NCBI GenBank assembly: GCA_964589815.1
Contig: CAZPUR010000014.1
Coordinates: 1 to 26,095 of the forward strand
DNA: 26,095 bases
Source: CAZPUR01 sp964589815
GTDB lineage: Bacteria > Patescibacteriota > Microgenomatia > UBA1400
Reading direction: 5' to 3'
In this document: positions 1-6,752 of the stretch, in pieces
Layout: the number at the start of each line of letters is the position of its first letter
Position numbering within the stretch: position 1 is the stretch's first letter
The notes under the pieces: generated by a model
The model's input: only the letters and a program-made list of their open reading frames with translations
Database searches by the model: none
Told to the model about the DNA's origin: nothing
Program-made: the position numbers and the translations under genes

Positions 1-121
1 TATCCTATAGTTTGTCAATACGTAATTTGTGTGTATGTGTGTAAAAGAAAGGTCAATATTTTACTCACGGCCGTGGGGTAATTTTTGACTTAATTTCACG
101 GTTTTTTGTCAAGATGTAGTT
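1..121. repeat. 121-bp direct repeat, copy 1 (window edge)
   Basis: This stretch recurs at 6043-6163 in the same orientation with one difference (G at 14, A at 6056); identity stops after 121/6163. It may extend left beyond base 1. Inside are a perfect 10-bp palindrome CACGGCCGTG (66-75), a GTGTGTATGTGTGT tract, and four GTCAA/TTGAC words (14-18, 52-56, 85-89, 108-112). Read on the minus strand, several of these resemble -35 boxes; copy 1 has TTGACA where copy 2 has TTGATA. It lies just downstream of the aminotransferase gene that ends the operon. It could be a duplicated promoter/operator, a recombination boundary or a dispersed intergenic element; the sequence alone does not decide. Confidence 0.9.
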
Positions 122-152
122 AGTGTGTATAAGAATATGACGAAATCGCTGG

Positions 153-1430
153 TTAAGAATTTTCTTCGAGTGAATAAATAAGGGCTTTGGATATTGCTAT
201 TTCTTGGCGTCTAGTTAGAAGCGGCGGCAATATTAAGATTAATGAACGGGCTAAAATATCATCGGTTTTAGAAAGGAGTCCTTTCCCATAACTTATTCCT
301 CTTGAAGATTTATAATTATCTGGGTGGTTCCAAGGAAAATGACTTTTGGCAAAAAGCGGCCTTTTATTTAGTAAAGCAGGGCAATTGAAATAGACGTGTT
401 GTCCAAAGTTTTCGAGACGAATTAATCCAATTTTTTTCTCAACGGGAAATGTCTTATTAAATTTTTTCTCTGTTTTCTTAGCCAATTTGATTGTTTTAAA
501 TATCAAACATACAGAATGGCCGATGTCTGCTTTTTCTTCTGGAACTGAACGAAATTTAAACTTATTGCACCTCTTTAATCTCCTCTTAATAAATGCCTTA
601 CTTTCTCTCATTCTATTAACTATACGGTCAAGTTTCTTGAGCTGAGCATTTGCTAATGCAGCTGTAACTTCATTTATCCGCCGGCCCTCTCCAAAAGTAA
701 GATAATCTGTCTTTTTTATGGAAACCGCACCATTTTTTTCCCTGAGTACGCCCGCATCATGTCTGGCAACAGCTTTTAAATAAATCTTTCTATCATTTGT
801 CACTAATAAACCACCTTCGCCGCTGGTAATCGCTTTATTCAACTGTAGACTGAAGATTCCTACTTCTCCAATTGATCCTACTTTTTTATTTTTAAAAACA
901 CCACCATTGCACTGGGCGCTGTCTTCAAGAATGGGAAGCCTATATTTTGAAGCTAGTCTTTGAATCTTTGTCATATCTGCGGCGATGCCTGCCATATGAA
1001 CAACAATAATGGCCTTCGTTCTCTTGGTGATTTTCTTTTCAATATCAAAAGAGTCAAGACAAAGAGAATTATCAATCTCTGCCAAAATGGGGATTGCTCC
1101 ATTTTGGATCACAGCTGAGACTGTTGAGATCCAAAAAAAGCCGGGAACAATAACCTCGCTTCCTGGACCTACTTCCAAAGAATAAAGAGCTACACTTAAG
1201 GCTCCGGAACCACTATTAAGAGCCAAAGCATACTTGGTTTTATAGTATCGACAGGCATTCTTTTCAAAATTAACAGCCTCACTGGCTCTATTTTCTCCAT
1301 AATAACGAAAAGGGCTACGTGACTTTATCACTTTTAAAACTGCCTCACTTTCAGACTTACCATAATAAGAAGAACCGGGGTAAGGGAATTCTACTTCTCT
1401 TAGGATATTGCGAATTTTATCGATCTCCAT
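153..1430 (-). CDS. DegT/DnrJ/EryC1/StrS-family PLP aminotransferase
   Basis: A fold-type I PLP enzyme of the sugar aminotransferase group, which usually converts a keto-sugar nucleotide to an amino sugar with glutamate as donor. Visible hallmarks are NSGSGAL near residue 72 (phosphate contacts), EVIVPGFFW at 92, the HMAG segment at 145, EDSAQ at 169-173 with Asp170 expected to hold the PLP ring nitrogen, and FSLQLNKAITSGEGG where Lys199 is the expected Schiff-base lysine. GEGRRINEVTAALANAQL (248-264) matches the family's substrate-side motif. At 425 residues it is somewhat longer than the usual 370-400. It is the last gene of the seven-gene operon, 10 bases after the ThuA-like gene; no clear Shine-Dalgarno site precedes its ATG. 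The substrate is unknown; inosamine or keto-acid substrates are possible alternatives. Confidence 0.9.
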   Translation of the reverse strand: MEIDKIRNILREVEFPYPGSSYYGKSESEAVLKVIKSRSPFRYYGENRASEAVNFEKNACRYYKTKYALALNSGSGALSVALYSLEVGPGSEVIVPGFFWISTVSAVIQNGAIPILAEIDNSLCLDSFDIEKKITKRTKAIIVVHMAGIAADMTKIQRLASKYRLPILEDSAQCNGGVFKNKKVGSIGEVGIFSLQLNKAITSGEGGLLVTNDRKIYLKAVARHDAGVLREKNGAVSIKKTDYLTFGEGRRINEVTAALANAQLKKLDRIVNRMRESKAFIKRRLKRCNKFKFRSVPEEKADIGHSVCLIFKTIKLAKKTEKKFNKTFPVEKKIGLIRLENFGQHVYFNCPALLNKRPLFAKSHFPWNHPDNYKSSRGISYGKGLLSKTDDILARSLILILPPLLTRRQEIAISKALIYSLEENS

Positions 1431-1440
1431 AATTTACTAC

Positions 1441-2112
1441 TTATCTTTTCAAACACCAAAGCACTGCATTTGAAATGAGCCTTTGATATTTTTTATTTTT
1501 GAGCACAACTAATGAATGGCCGGGGGTTAAACAACAAACTCTTCCCCTACCATATTCCTTACACCAACCCGAAGGACTATGTCCGTGCTCTCGGGAGCTA
1601 CTTGTAAGAATCACCTTTACCTCTTTGCCGTCTATGTTTACGAAATATTGTTCATCTTTGATTGTAAAGGGCTTAATCCCCGCTGTAATAGGGTGAAGAT
1701 TATTTAATGGGTAAACAGTAAATTTACCTATAGGCGGATGCCAAATAAAATGACCGCTTGTAAGTTTTCTATATGGCCCATGCTGTGGGTACATGGAAAT
1801 TCCATTATGAATAGATAAAAGCCCTCCTCCACTTTTTACATAGTTCTCTAATACCTTTTCTTCTTTTAAAGAAAGCCATGATTTACTTAACTTAAATCCT
1901 TTTGGTTCTTTTCGTCCTTCTTTAAAGACAATAAGGAGATCTATATTTTTTAAGTTGTTTCCCAATTTAATCTTACTGCTTCTGGTTATCAGCTTAACAT
2001 TCTCATTATCTGAAAGGAAAATATTATCTTTTAATCCCTTTTCAATATAATTTTTGTTATGAAAACGGTCTCCAATAATAGCTAATATTAATGACTTTTT
2101 TATTTTAAGCAT
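1441..2112 (-). CDS. ThuA-like domain protein
   Basis: This 223-residue protein matches the ThuA-like family, a glutamine-amidotransferase-like fold often found with sugar oxidation or epimerisation enzymes. Landmarks are the NIDLLIVFKEG strand (56-66), YVKSGGGLLSIHNGI (91-105), the HPITAG...IKDEQYF stretch (140-157) with the acidic pair Asp153-Glu154, and YGRGRVCCLTPGH (187-199) near the C terminus. These appear in the expected order and the length is normal for a single domain. No nucleophilic Cys is seen at the GATase elbow; the residue after the Gly run is Leu, as in many ThuA proteins. A good Shine-Dalgarno site (GAGGA) precedes the ATG. It sits 16 bases after the kinase gene and 10 before the aminotransferase, so it is probably co-transcribed. 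Biochemical role unknown. Confidence 0.8.
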   Translation of the reverse strand: MLKIKKSLILAIIGDRFHNKNYIEKGLKDNIFLSDNENVKLITRSSKIKLGNNLKNIDLLIVFKEGRKEPKGFKLSKSWLSLKEEKVLENYVKSGGGLLSIHNGISMYPQHGPYRKLTSGHFIWHPPIGKFTVYPLNNLHPITAGIKPFTIKDEQYFVNIDGKEVKVILTSSSREHGHSPSGWCKEYGRGRVCCLTPGHSLVVLKNKKYQRLISNAVLWCLKR

Positions 2113-2128
2113 TCTTCCTCATTTTAAA

Positions 2129-3043
2129 CTAATCGTATAAAACTGGCGAATCATAATTAGAATTATCTATAACAATATCTGCAAACAAATGGGGGCAATC
2201 TCGAATTAAATGAATTTTTTGGCCGGGAATAAATTTTGATTTGTAAAGATAGCTGACCCTATCGACCGTGATATCATCAATCCTGTCTCCTTCTTGTTTT
2301 CTAGAGATTGCTCTCCTATAAGATTCTTCAAATCCAATATCAAGCCAGATTTTTACTGTAAATAAATCAGGGTGGGATGATTTAAATAAAAAGTCACCTT
2401 CTACAATAATTAAGTCAAGGTCGCTGTATTTAACAGAACAAAGGTAAGTTTCATTGCTCCAGGGACGAGCAAGTTTAACCTGAGCGTTTACAGCACCCCT
2501 GTCTCGAATCGGCCGTAAAACTTTTTCAAAAAGCGACTCAAAGTCAAAATGATGTTCATAGAAATTCCAAGGTTGATTTCTGAATAAAACCTGATCTTTT
2601 AGGGACAACTGCCAGTTATCTAAATTAATAACCGCTGTTTTCAAATCAGCTCTCTCTGAAAAATTTCGTAAAGAGGCTGCTAAAACCGATTTCCCTGAAG
2701 CATCAACGCCGCTGATCCCCACAATTTTTGTTCCCATAGAGGGTAGCTCCGCCTGTAAAATTATCTCGACAAGATTATCTTCCAACTCTCCTCTTCCATT
2801 CAGATGATGAGATCTTTTATGTTTCTCTGTCCAATGATGGAGTTCTGGTTGAAAATCAGGATATGAAGTATTTTCTTCTTCCCAAGTCTGGTTGAATAAA
2901 AAAAACCTCATCCTTGCTTCAGTTTCGAATCTTTGTCTAACTTCTCTTTGGGATAATAGAAAAGATAACGCCTGCTTCTTTTTTCTGTAAGACTCCATTA
3001 AATCTTGGGAAGATAACTGTGAAATTAAATTTCTTTCGTTCAC
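2129..3043 (-). CDS. Uridine-kinase-like P-loop protein
   Basis: The C-terminal 200 residues form a P-loop kinase of the uridine kinase/phosphoribulokinase/pantothenate kinase group. The Walker A is GVDASGKS (112-119) after a beta strand KIVGIS. LDNWQ follows at about 150, then YEHHFDFESL at about 170, as in uridine kinases, where the phosphoacceptor site lies. LIIVEGDFLF near 215 is the Walker B-like strand, and a basic lid (RRAISRKQEGDR) follows around 245-260. The first 100 residues are extra compared with uridine kinase, mostly helical and charged, with no domain I recognise. The gene lies between the PRTase-like and ThuA-like genes. It probably phosphorylates a nucleoside or sugar-like alcohol; the exact substrate cannot be read from sequence. 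Confidence 0.75.
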   Translation of the reverse strand: MNERNLISQLSSQDLMESYRKKKQALSFLLSQREVRQRFETEARMRFFLFNQTWEEENTSYPDFQPELHHWTEKHKRSHHLNGRGELEDNLVEIILQAELPSMGTKIVGISGVDASGKSVLAASLRNFSERADLKTAVINLDNWQLSLKDQVLFRNQPWNFYEHHFDFESLFEKVLRPIRDRGAVNAQVKLARPWSNETYLCSVKYSDLDLIIVEGDFLFKSSHPDLFTVKIWLDIGFEESYRRAISRKQEGDRIDDITVDRVSYLYKSKFIPGQKIHLIRDCPHLFADIVIDNSNYDSPVLYD

Positions 3044-3065
3044 TTTACAGTTAATCTAATTACAG

Positions 3066-3947
3066 CTAATCTAAATATTTTTTAGCCTGTTTACTAATAA
3101 ACAATCTGGCCCTCTCTCTGGTCTTTTTGTCATTAGAAGCAAGGGCTTCTTTAAGATAGTAAGGATTTTTTCTAATAAAATTTGTTATAAACCTCTCTGG
3201 ATTGTTTAAATATCCCTTAACCGTATCAAACTGTTTTTTGGTTATTAATTTTTTTTTGCTTGCTTCTCTAAAAAAAGAGGTGTTAGTCTTGATTAATGAC
3301 AGAGAAGTAACCCCTTTTCTCTTAAGTGCTTCTTTGCTCTCCGGCTGTCTATTAATAACATTGAAGGCGATGCTCATTCTGCAACCAGATGATTTTACTG
3401 CCGGAATCCAAAACCTGATATAGCTGGAGCCAAAATTAGTAAGGTCAGCCAAATGTAAAATTTTCCTCCTTAAAGGTTTTTTAGGAATATTAACCTTTTT
3501 GGCAACCGTGTCAAAAAAAACAAAGGATTTATCTTTATAAAGAAGCAAAGTTTTAAGCTTTAATTTATAAGCTACTATTAAAGAAAAAAACCAGTCTCTC
3601 CTTTCACCACCAGATATTAAATCAATCTTAGAATCTAAAAGTTTTTTTTCTATTTTTTTAATTATAAGGTCAACAGTTAAACGATAAGGTTTAGAAGTAT
3701 TATATTTTTGAATTAATCTCTTAAGAAAACCATTGGGAAAATCTTTTTTTTCTTCTTTATGCCGATCAATATAATTTAATAAACTTGTAGCGGATTTTTC
3801 ACCACCTATAAGAAAATGGGTATTTATATATAAGGGGCCGAATAAACCAGAAGTATACCAAAATGGCTTTCGGGGCGGCGCTACCTTGACCGCGTTCAAT
3901 AAAAATAAAAAATTTATTAATAAATTTAGGTTTTTATCTTTTTCCAT
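3066..3947 (-). CDS. Orotate phosphoribosyltransferase-like protein with altered PRPP loop
   Basis: The architecture resembles type I phosphoribosyltransferases of the orotate PRTase group. PFWYTSGLFGPLYINTH (28-44) corresponds to the OPRTase N-terminal substrate segment. LISGGERRDWFFSLIVAYKL (110-129) fits the strand-loop-helix after it, KTLLLYKDK (132-140) follows, and ILHLADLTNFGSS (163-175) occupies the PRPP loop position. A conserved-looking tail (INR near 200, then ALKRKGVTSLSLIK) matches the OPRTase C terminus. The PRPP loop normally carries two adjacent acidic residues and Thr-Gly-Gly; here only Asp168 remains and the loop reads NFGSS, so catalysis may be altered or lost. A Lys-rich, helical extension follows residue 225. 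It is an operon member upstream of the kinase. It could be a PRTase with a non-standard base, a lyase or a binding protein. Confidence 0.65.
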   Translation of the reverse strand: MEKDKNLNLLINFLFLLNAVKVAPPRKPFWYTSGLFGPLYINTHFLIGGEKSATSLLNYIDRHKEEKKDFPNGFLKRLIQKYNTSKPYRLTVDLIIKKIEKKLLDSKIDLISGGERRDWFFSLIVAYKLKLKTLLLYKDKSFVFFDTVAKKVNIPKKPLRRKILHLADLTNFGSSYIRFWIPAVKSSGCRMSIAFNVINRQPESKEALKRKGVTSLSLIKTNTSFFREASKKKLITKKQFDTVKGYLNNPERFITNFIRKNPYYLKEALASNDKKTRERARLFISKQAKKYLD

Positions 3948-3971
3948 ATTGATCTGAGGAAGGTCTAAAAT

Positions 3972-4829
3972 TCATTCCTTCCAGAGTCTTTCGTAGAGCT
4001 GCACGTTTTTAATGTTTTTAAACTTGTTCCAATTTTTAATCACCTCTACAGAGGAATCAAAAAAATTTCCTAAATTAACCACACGATATTCACCTTTCTG
4101 AAGAAGTGTAGTTGTACAGCTACCATCAGGATGAACAATTAGGAGATCGCCAGATTTTGTTTTTGCCAAAGAGGCTTTAATTTTCAAAAATGGCTTATAT
4201 TTTTTTATAATCTCCGAGGTTTTTTCTAAAAATTCTTTATCAGAAATGAGAAACTTGTCTTTGTTTACTTTTCCCAAACGGAGAGGCATAAACTGCTTTA
4301 ATCGCCAGAATGTTGGCTTAGTTTTAGGTAGAGAAAGAATTTCTGCAATCTCTGAAAGACAATCAACATTCATTTTCGTTACCACGGTCACAACTCTAAT
4401 GTTTACTTGAGGATATAATTTCTTTGTTAAATTAATTGCTTTTATTGCGTTCTTAAAATGGCTTTTTCTTCGCCCCATCTTAACTTCCATCTCTTCCGGA
4501 GCATCCAAAGATAAAGTAACCCATTTTATAAAAGGTGAAAATTCTTTTATTCTTTTTTTAGTGTAAAGTGAGCCGCTGGTGAATAAATTAACTTCTAGAC
4601 CCTTACGATAGGCATATTTGACAATTTTAAGAGCCTCCGGATGTAGTAGAATTTCTCCTCCAGTAAGGCTAATTTTTTTAGTCTTGACTGATGAGGAGAA
4701 AAAATCAACTACTTGAGCCGCTTGCTTAAAGGACAATTTTCCTAAATTTTTTGAGGCATAGCAAAACTTGCACTGTTGGTCACAATCAGTCAGAAGATAT
4801 AATGTAAGAACACCTGTAATTTCTTTCAT
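3972..4829 (-). CDS. Radical SAM enzyme (single 4Fe-4S, viperin/MoaA-like core)
   Basis: The CxxxCxxC motif is Cys16, Cys20, Cys23 (TDCDQQCKFCYAS), followed by the SAM-binding TGGE at 56-59 and a LFTSGS strand at 82-87, giving a standard radical SAM half-barrel. The C-terminal part has FWRLKQFMPLR (174-184), KVN then DKFLISDKEF (187-200), and a HPDGSC turn (233-238). It lacks the seven-Cys SPASM domain; only Cys237 remains there. The W-R-x-K-Q-F segment followed by an Asn and an EF helix is reminiscent of viperin-type enzymes that act on nucleotides, but also occurs in other small radical SAM families, so I leave the reaction open. It overlaps the redoxin gene by four bases (ATGA), implying translational coupling, and is followed by the PRTase-like and kinase genes. 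Confidence 0.85.
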   Translation of the reverse strand: MKEITGVLTLYLLTDCDQQCKFCYASKNLGKLSFKQAAQVVDFFSSSVKTKKISLTGGEILLHPEALKIVKYAYRKGLEVNLFTSGSLYTKKRIKEFSPFIKWVTLSLDAPEEMEVKMGRRKSHFKNAIKAINLTKKLYPQVNIRVVTVVTKMNVDCLSEIAEILSLPKTKPTFWRLKQFMPLRLGKVNKDKFLISDKEFLEKTSEIIKKYKPFLKIKASLAKTKSGDLLIVHPDGSCTTTLLQKGEYRVVNLGNFFDSSVEVIKNWNKFKNIKNVQLYERLWKE

Positions 4830-5395
4830 TTAGATTTTTTAACTTTCCATTTTATCGAACAACCCATTGAAGCAGGCTGATTTTTTGGGGGCAGTTTATT
4901 GTTTAAAAGTCTTTCGATTGCTTGCTTAAGATTTTCTTCTTTGGCTTCTTTGGGATCCTGCCAATTATCATTTATTCGTCCATGATAAAAAAGTTTAAGC
5001 TCACCCTTTTCGTTTTTAAAAAGATAAAGGTCAGGAGTACATTGAGCGCGATAGGCTTTAGCTGTCTTTTGAGTTTTATCTTGTAGATAAGAAAAGGGTA
5101 TTCGCCATTCTATCTTTTTCATTTTCATTTTTCCAAAAGAATCTTCGGGATAAAGTTTGTCGTCATTAGAATTTATGGCAATAAAAACGATGTCTTGTTC
5201 ATATTTCTGATAAAGACTAATAATAAGCGGCCAAGAAGCTTGAGCATAAGGACAGTGATTACAGGTGAAAACAATAAGCACTCCCCTTTTATGGAGAAAA
5301 TCTTTTAGAGTGTGGTATTTACCCTCTGTATTTTTGAGTTTAAAATCTTTAGCCTTCCAACCAATTGGTAATTTTTTGGAGTAAAGTAAAACCAT
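4826..5395 (-). CDS. Thioredoxin-fold redoxin (AhpC/TSA-like)
   Basis: A cytoplasmic thioredoxin-fold protein of the subfamily marked by FTCNHCPYA (43-51, redox pair Cys45 and Cys48), VFIAINSNDD followed by YPEDSF near 83-90, TPDLYLF around 138, YHGRINDNW and a C-terminal GCSIKWK. All these signatures are present in order, and 189 residues is a typical length. No signal peptide is seen. Proteins of this group are usually annotated as thioredoxin family or alkyl hydroperoxide reductase/thiol antioxidant; few have a known substrate. The stop overlaps the radical SAM start by four bases, so a partnership such as keeping the oxygen-sensitive enzyme or its product reduced is plausible, but that is inference. 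Confidence 0.9.
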   Translation of the reverse strand: MVLLYSKKLPIGWKAKDFKLKNTEGKYHTLKDFLHKRGVLIVFTCNHCPYAQASWPLIISLYQKYEQDIVFIAINSNDDKLYPEDSFGKMKMKKIEWRIPFSYLQDKTQKTAKAYRAQCTPDLYLFKNEKGELKLFYHGRINDNWQDPKEAKEENLKQAIERLLNNKLPPKNQPASMGCSIKWKVKKSK

Positions 5396-5417
5396 ATTCG
5401 AATTTTAGCAAATTCTG

Positions 5418-6011
5418 TTAATTTTTTCTAATTTCTACCTTATAGAAATCAATACCTGCGGCTTTGGCTGCCAGTTGATCATTATTATCATCGCCTACTA
5501 ACAGATAATCGCTTTTCTTGTTCTTCGCACTGTAAATTAAATAAAAACCTTCAGGTTCCGGTTTACTTAAATTTACATGCTCACGAGCAATTATTTTTTT
5601 GAAATAAGTTATCAAGACAGACTTCTCTAAAATTGGCTGGATTGTCTTGGAGAAATTGGAAGTCCATAAATAAAAATCAAGCTTTTGAGAATATTCTTTA
5701 ATAAAATTTACTAATCCTTTATTTTCTTTGGCCCCCTTTAAATAGCTCAATTCCAGACTTTGAGTAAAAGATAAAATAATTTCTCTGGCTTTCTGGCCAT
5801 GTTTAATAATCGTTTTATTAATCAACACTAGTCCCATGCCTGGTTTGTTCGGAACCTGCTTAGCTAAATTACTATCTAATTTTGACACTAGATTCCAAAG
5901 TCTTAAGCGGAATTTTAACCAATCAATCTCTAGAGAAAAAAGCGTTCCATTGAAGTCAAAAATGATTTCTTTTTTAGGGTGCTTTTTAAGATAATTTTGT
6001 AAGTTATCCAC
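5418..6011 (-). CDS. HAD-superfamily hydrolase
   Basis: A haloacid-dehalogenase-like protein of the subfamily I type with an inserted helical cap. Motif I is FDFNGTL: the nucleophile is Asp19, but Asn21 replaces the usual second Asp. Motif II is WTSN (116-119), motif III Lys150 in LSKPEPEGF, and motif IV GDDNND (173-178). The 197-residue length suits a small phosphatase or phosphoglycolate-phosphatase-like enzyme. The start is GTG, because the only nearby upstream ATG frame closes at once; AGGAG sits too close to be a normal ribosome site. This is the first gene of the seven-gene operon and follows the 121-bp repeat copy 2, so that repeat or the 30 bases after it probably carries the promoter. 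It may dephosphorylate a pathway intermediate. Confidence 0.85.
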   Translation of the reverse strand: MDNLQNYLKKHPKKEIIFDFNGTLFSLEIDWLKFRLRLWNLVSKLDSNLAKQVPNKPGMGLVLINKTIIKHGQKAREIILSFTQSLELSYLKGAKENKGLVNFIKEYSQKLDFYLWTSNFSKTIQPILEKSVLITYFKKIIAREHVNLSKPEPEGFYLIYSAKNKKSDYLLVGDDNNDQLAAKAAGIDFYKVEIRKN

Positions 6012-6042
6012 GCTCCTATTTTTCCATACCTTTTTACTCTAC

Positions 6043-6163
6043 TATCCTATAGTTTATCAATACGTAATTTGTGTGTATGTGTGTAAAAGAAAGGTCAATA
6101 TTTTACTCACGGCCGTGGGGTAATTTTTGACTTAATTTCACGGTTTTTTGTCAAGATGTAGTT
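6043..6163. repeat. 121-bp direct repeat, copy 2
   Basis: Second copy of the element at 1-121, with the same palindrome at 6108-6117. It occupies nearly the whole gap between the HAD gene and the nitroreductase gene. Relative to the minus-strand operon it is the upstream region, whereas copy 1 is downstream. On the minus strand TTGATA with an 18-base spacer to TAAAAA, just outside the repeat, is a weak promoter candidate for the operon. Base identity with copy 1 ends sharply at 6163. Confidence 0.9.
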
Positions 6164-6186
6164 GATATGTATTATCTTTCCCCTAC

Positions 6187-6705
6187 TTAAAGATGTTTGA
6201 TTATAGAACTTAAAGGTTTTCTTTTAGGTCTTTCCGGAGTTTCAGCCGCATCACCAATAATAATAACGGCTACTGGGGCTAGTTGGGTTTTAAGTATTTT
6301 TTGCAGTTCTCTATCCTGAAAAGAACCAACCCAGCAAGTGGCATAACCCAGGGCCGTAGCCGCCAGCATAGCAAAAGTGGCGGCAATGGTAGCATCTTGA
6401 AGCGTATATAACTCCTTCCCTCTTTGGCCATACTTGTCTTTAAGTTGGTTGGGATCGGCGCAAAAGATTAAAATCAAAGAAGAGTTCTGGATAAAATCCG
6501 AGCGTTGATTATAACAAACCTGATATATTTTTTCCTTGGTTAAATCATCTTCTGCCACAAAAACCTGGTAAGATTGAAGGTTACCTGCAGAGGGAGCCAG
6601 ATTAATTGTTTCTAGAATTTTTTTAACATCTTGGGGAGGAATCTTTTTTTGAGGAACAAATTTACGGACTGCTTTTCTTTGGCGGATAACTTGAAAGAAA
6701 TCCAT
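6187..6705 (-). CDS. Nitroreductase-family FMN oxidoreductase
   Basis: A small flavin oxidoreductase of the nitroreductase family, which uses FMN and NAD(P)H to reduce nitro, quinone or related substrates. RQRKAVRKFVPQK (8-20) is the N-terminal FMN phosphate-binding motif and LAPSAGNLQSYQ (37-48) is the flavin-contacting segment. The C-terminal part has AATALGYATCWVGSF and VAVIIIGDAAETPERPKRK, matching the end of this family. With 172 residues it is at the short end, as is common for minimal members, and probably acts as a dimer. It has its own promoter candidate (6712-6740) and almost no leader. Its position outside the repeat-bounded block argues against membership in that pathway. Substrate unknown. 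Confidence 0.9.
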   Translation of the reverse strand: MDFFQVIRQRKAVRKFVPQKKIPPQDVKKILETINLAPSAGNLQSYQVFVAEDDLTKEKIYQVCYNQRSDFIQNSSLILIFCADPNQLKDKYGQRGKELYTLQDATIAATFAMLAATALGYATCWVGSFQDRELQKILKTQLAPVAVIIIGDAAETPERPKRKPLSSIIKHL

Positions 6706-6711
6706 GTTTTT

Positions 6712-6740
6712 ATTCTATTACCTTCCTGATAATTACTCAA
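6712..6740 (-). promoter_or_regulatory. Sigma-70-like promoter for the nitroreductase gene
   Basis: On the minus strand TTGAGT (6740-6735) is followed by a 17-base spacer and TAGAAT (6717-6712). A start about seven bases further would fall at or near the ATG at 6705, implying a leaderless or very short-leader transcript. This is a sequence match only. Confidence 0.5.
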
Positions 6741-6752
6741 TATAATTTATGT

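Noticed and set aside
1..6163. CRISPR array or composite transposon
   Set aside because: Only two repeat copies 6 kb apart, no spacers, no transposase or integrase gene and no terminal inverted repeats or target duplication visible.
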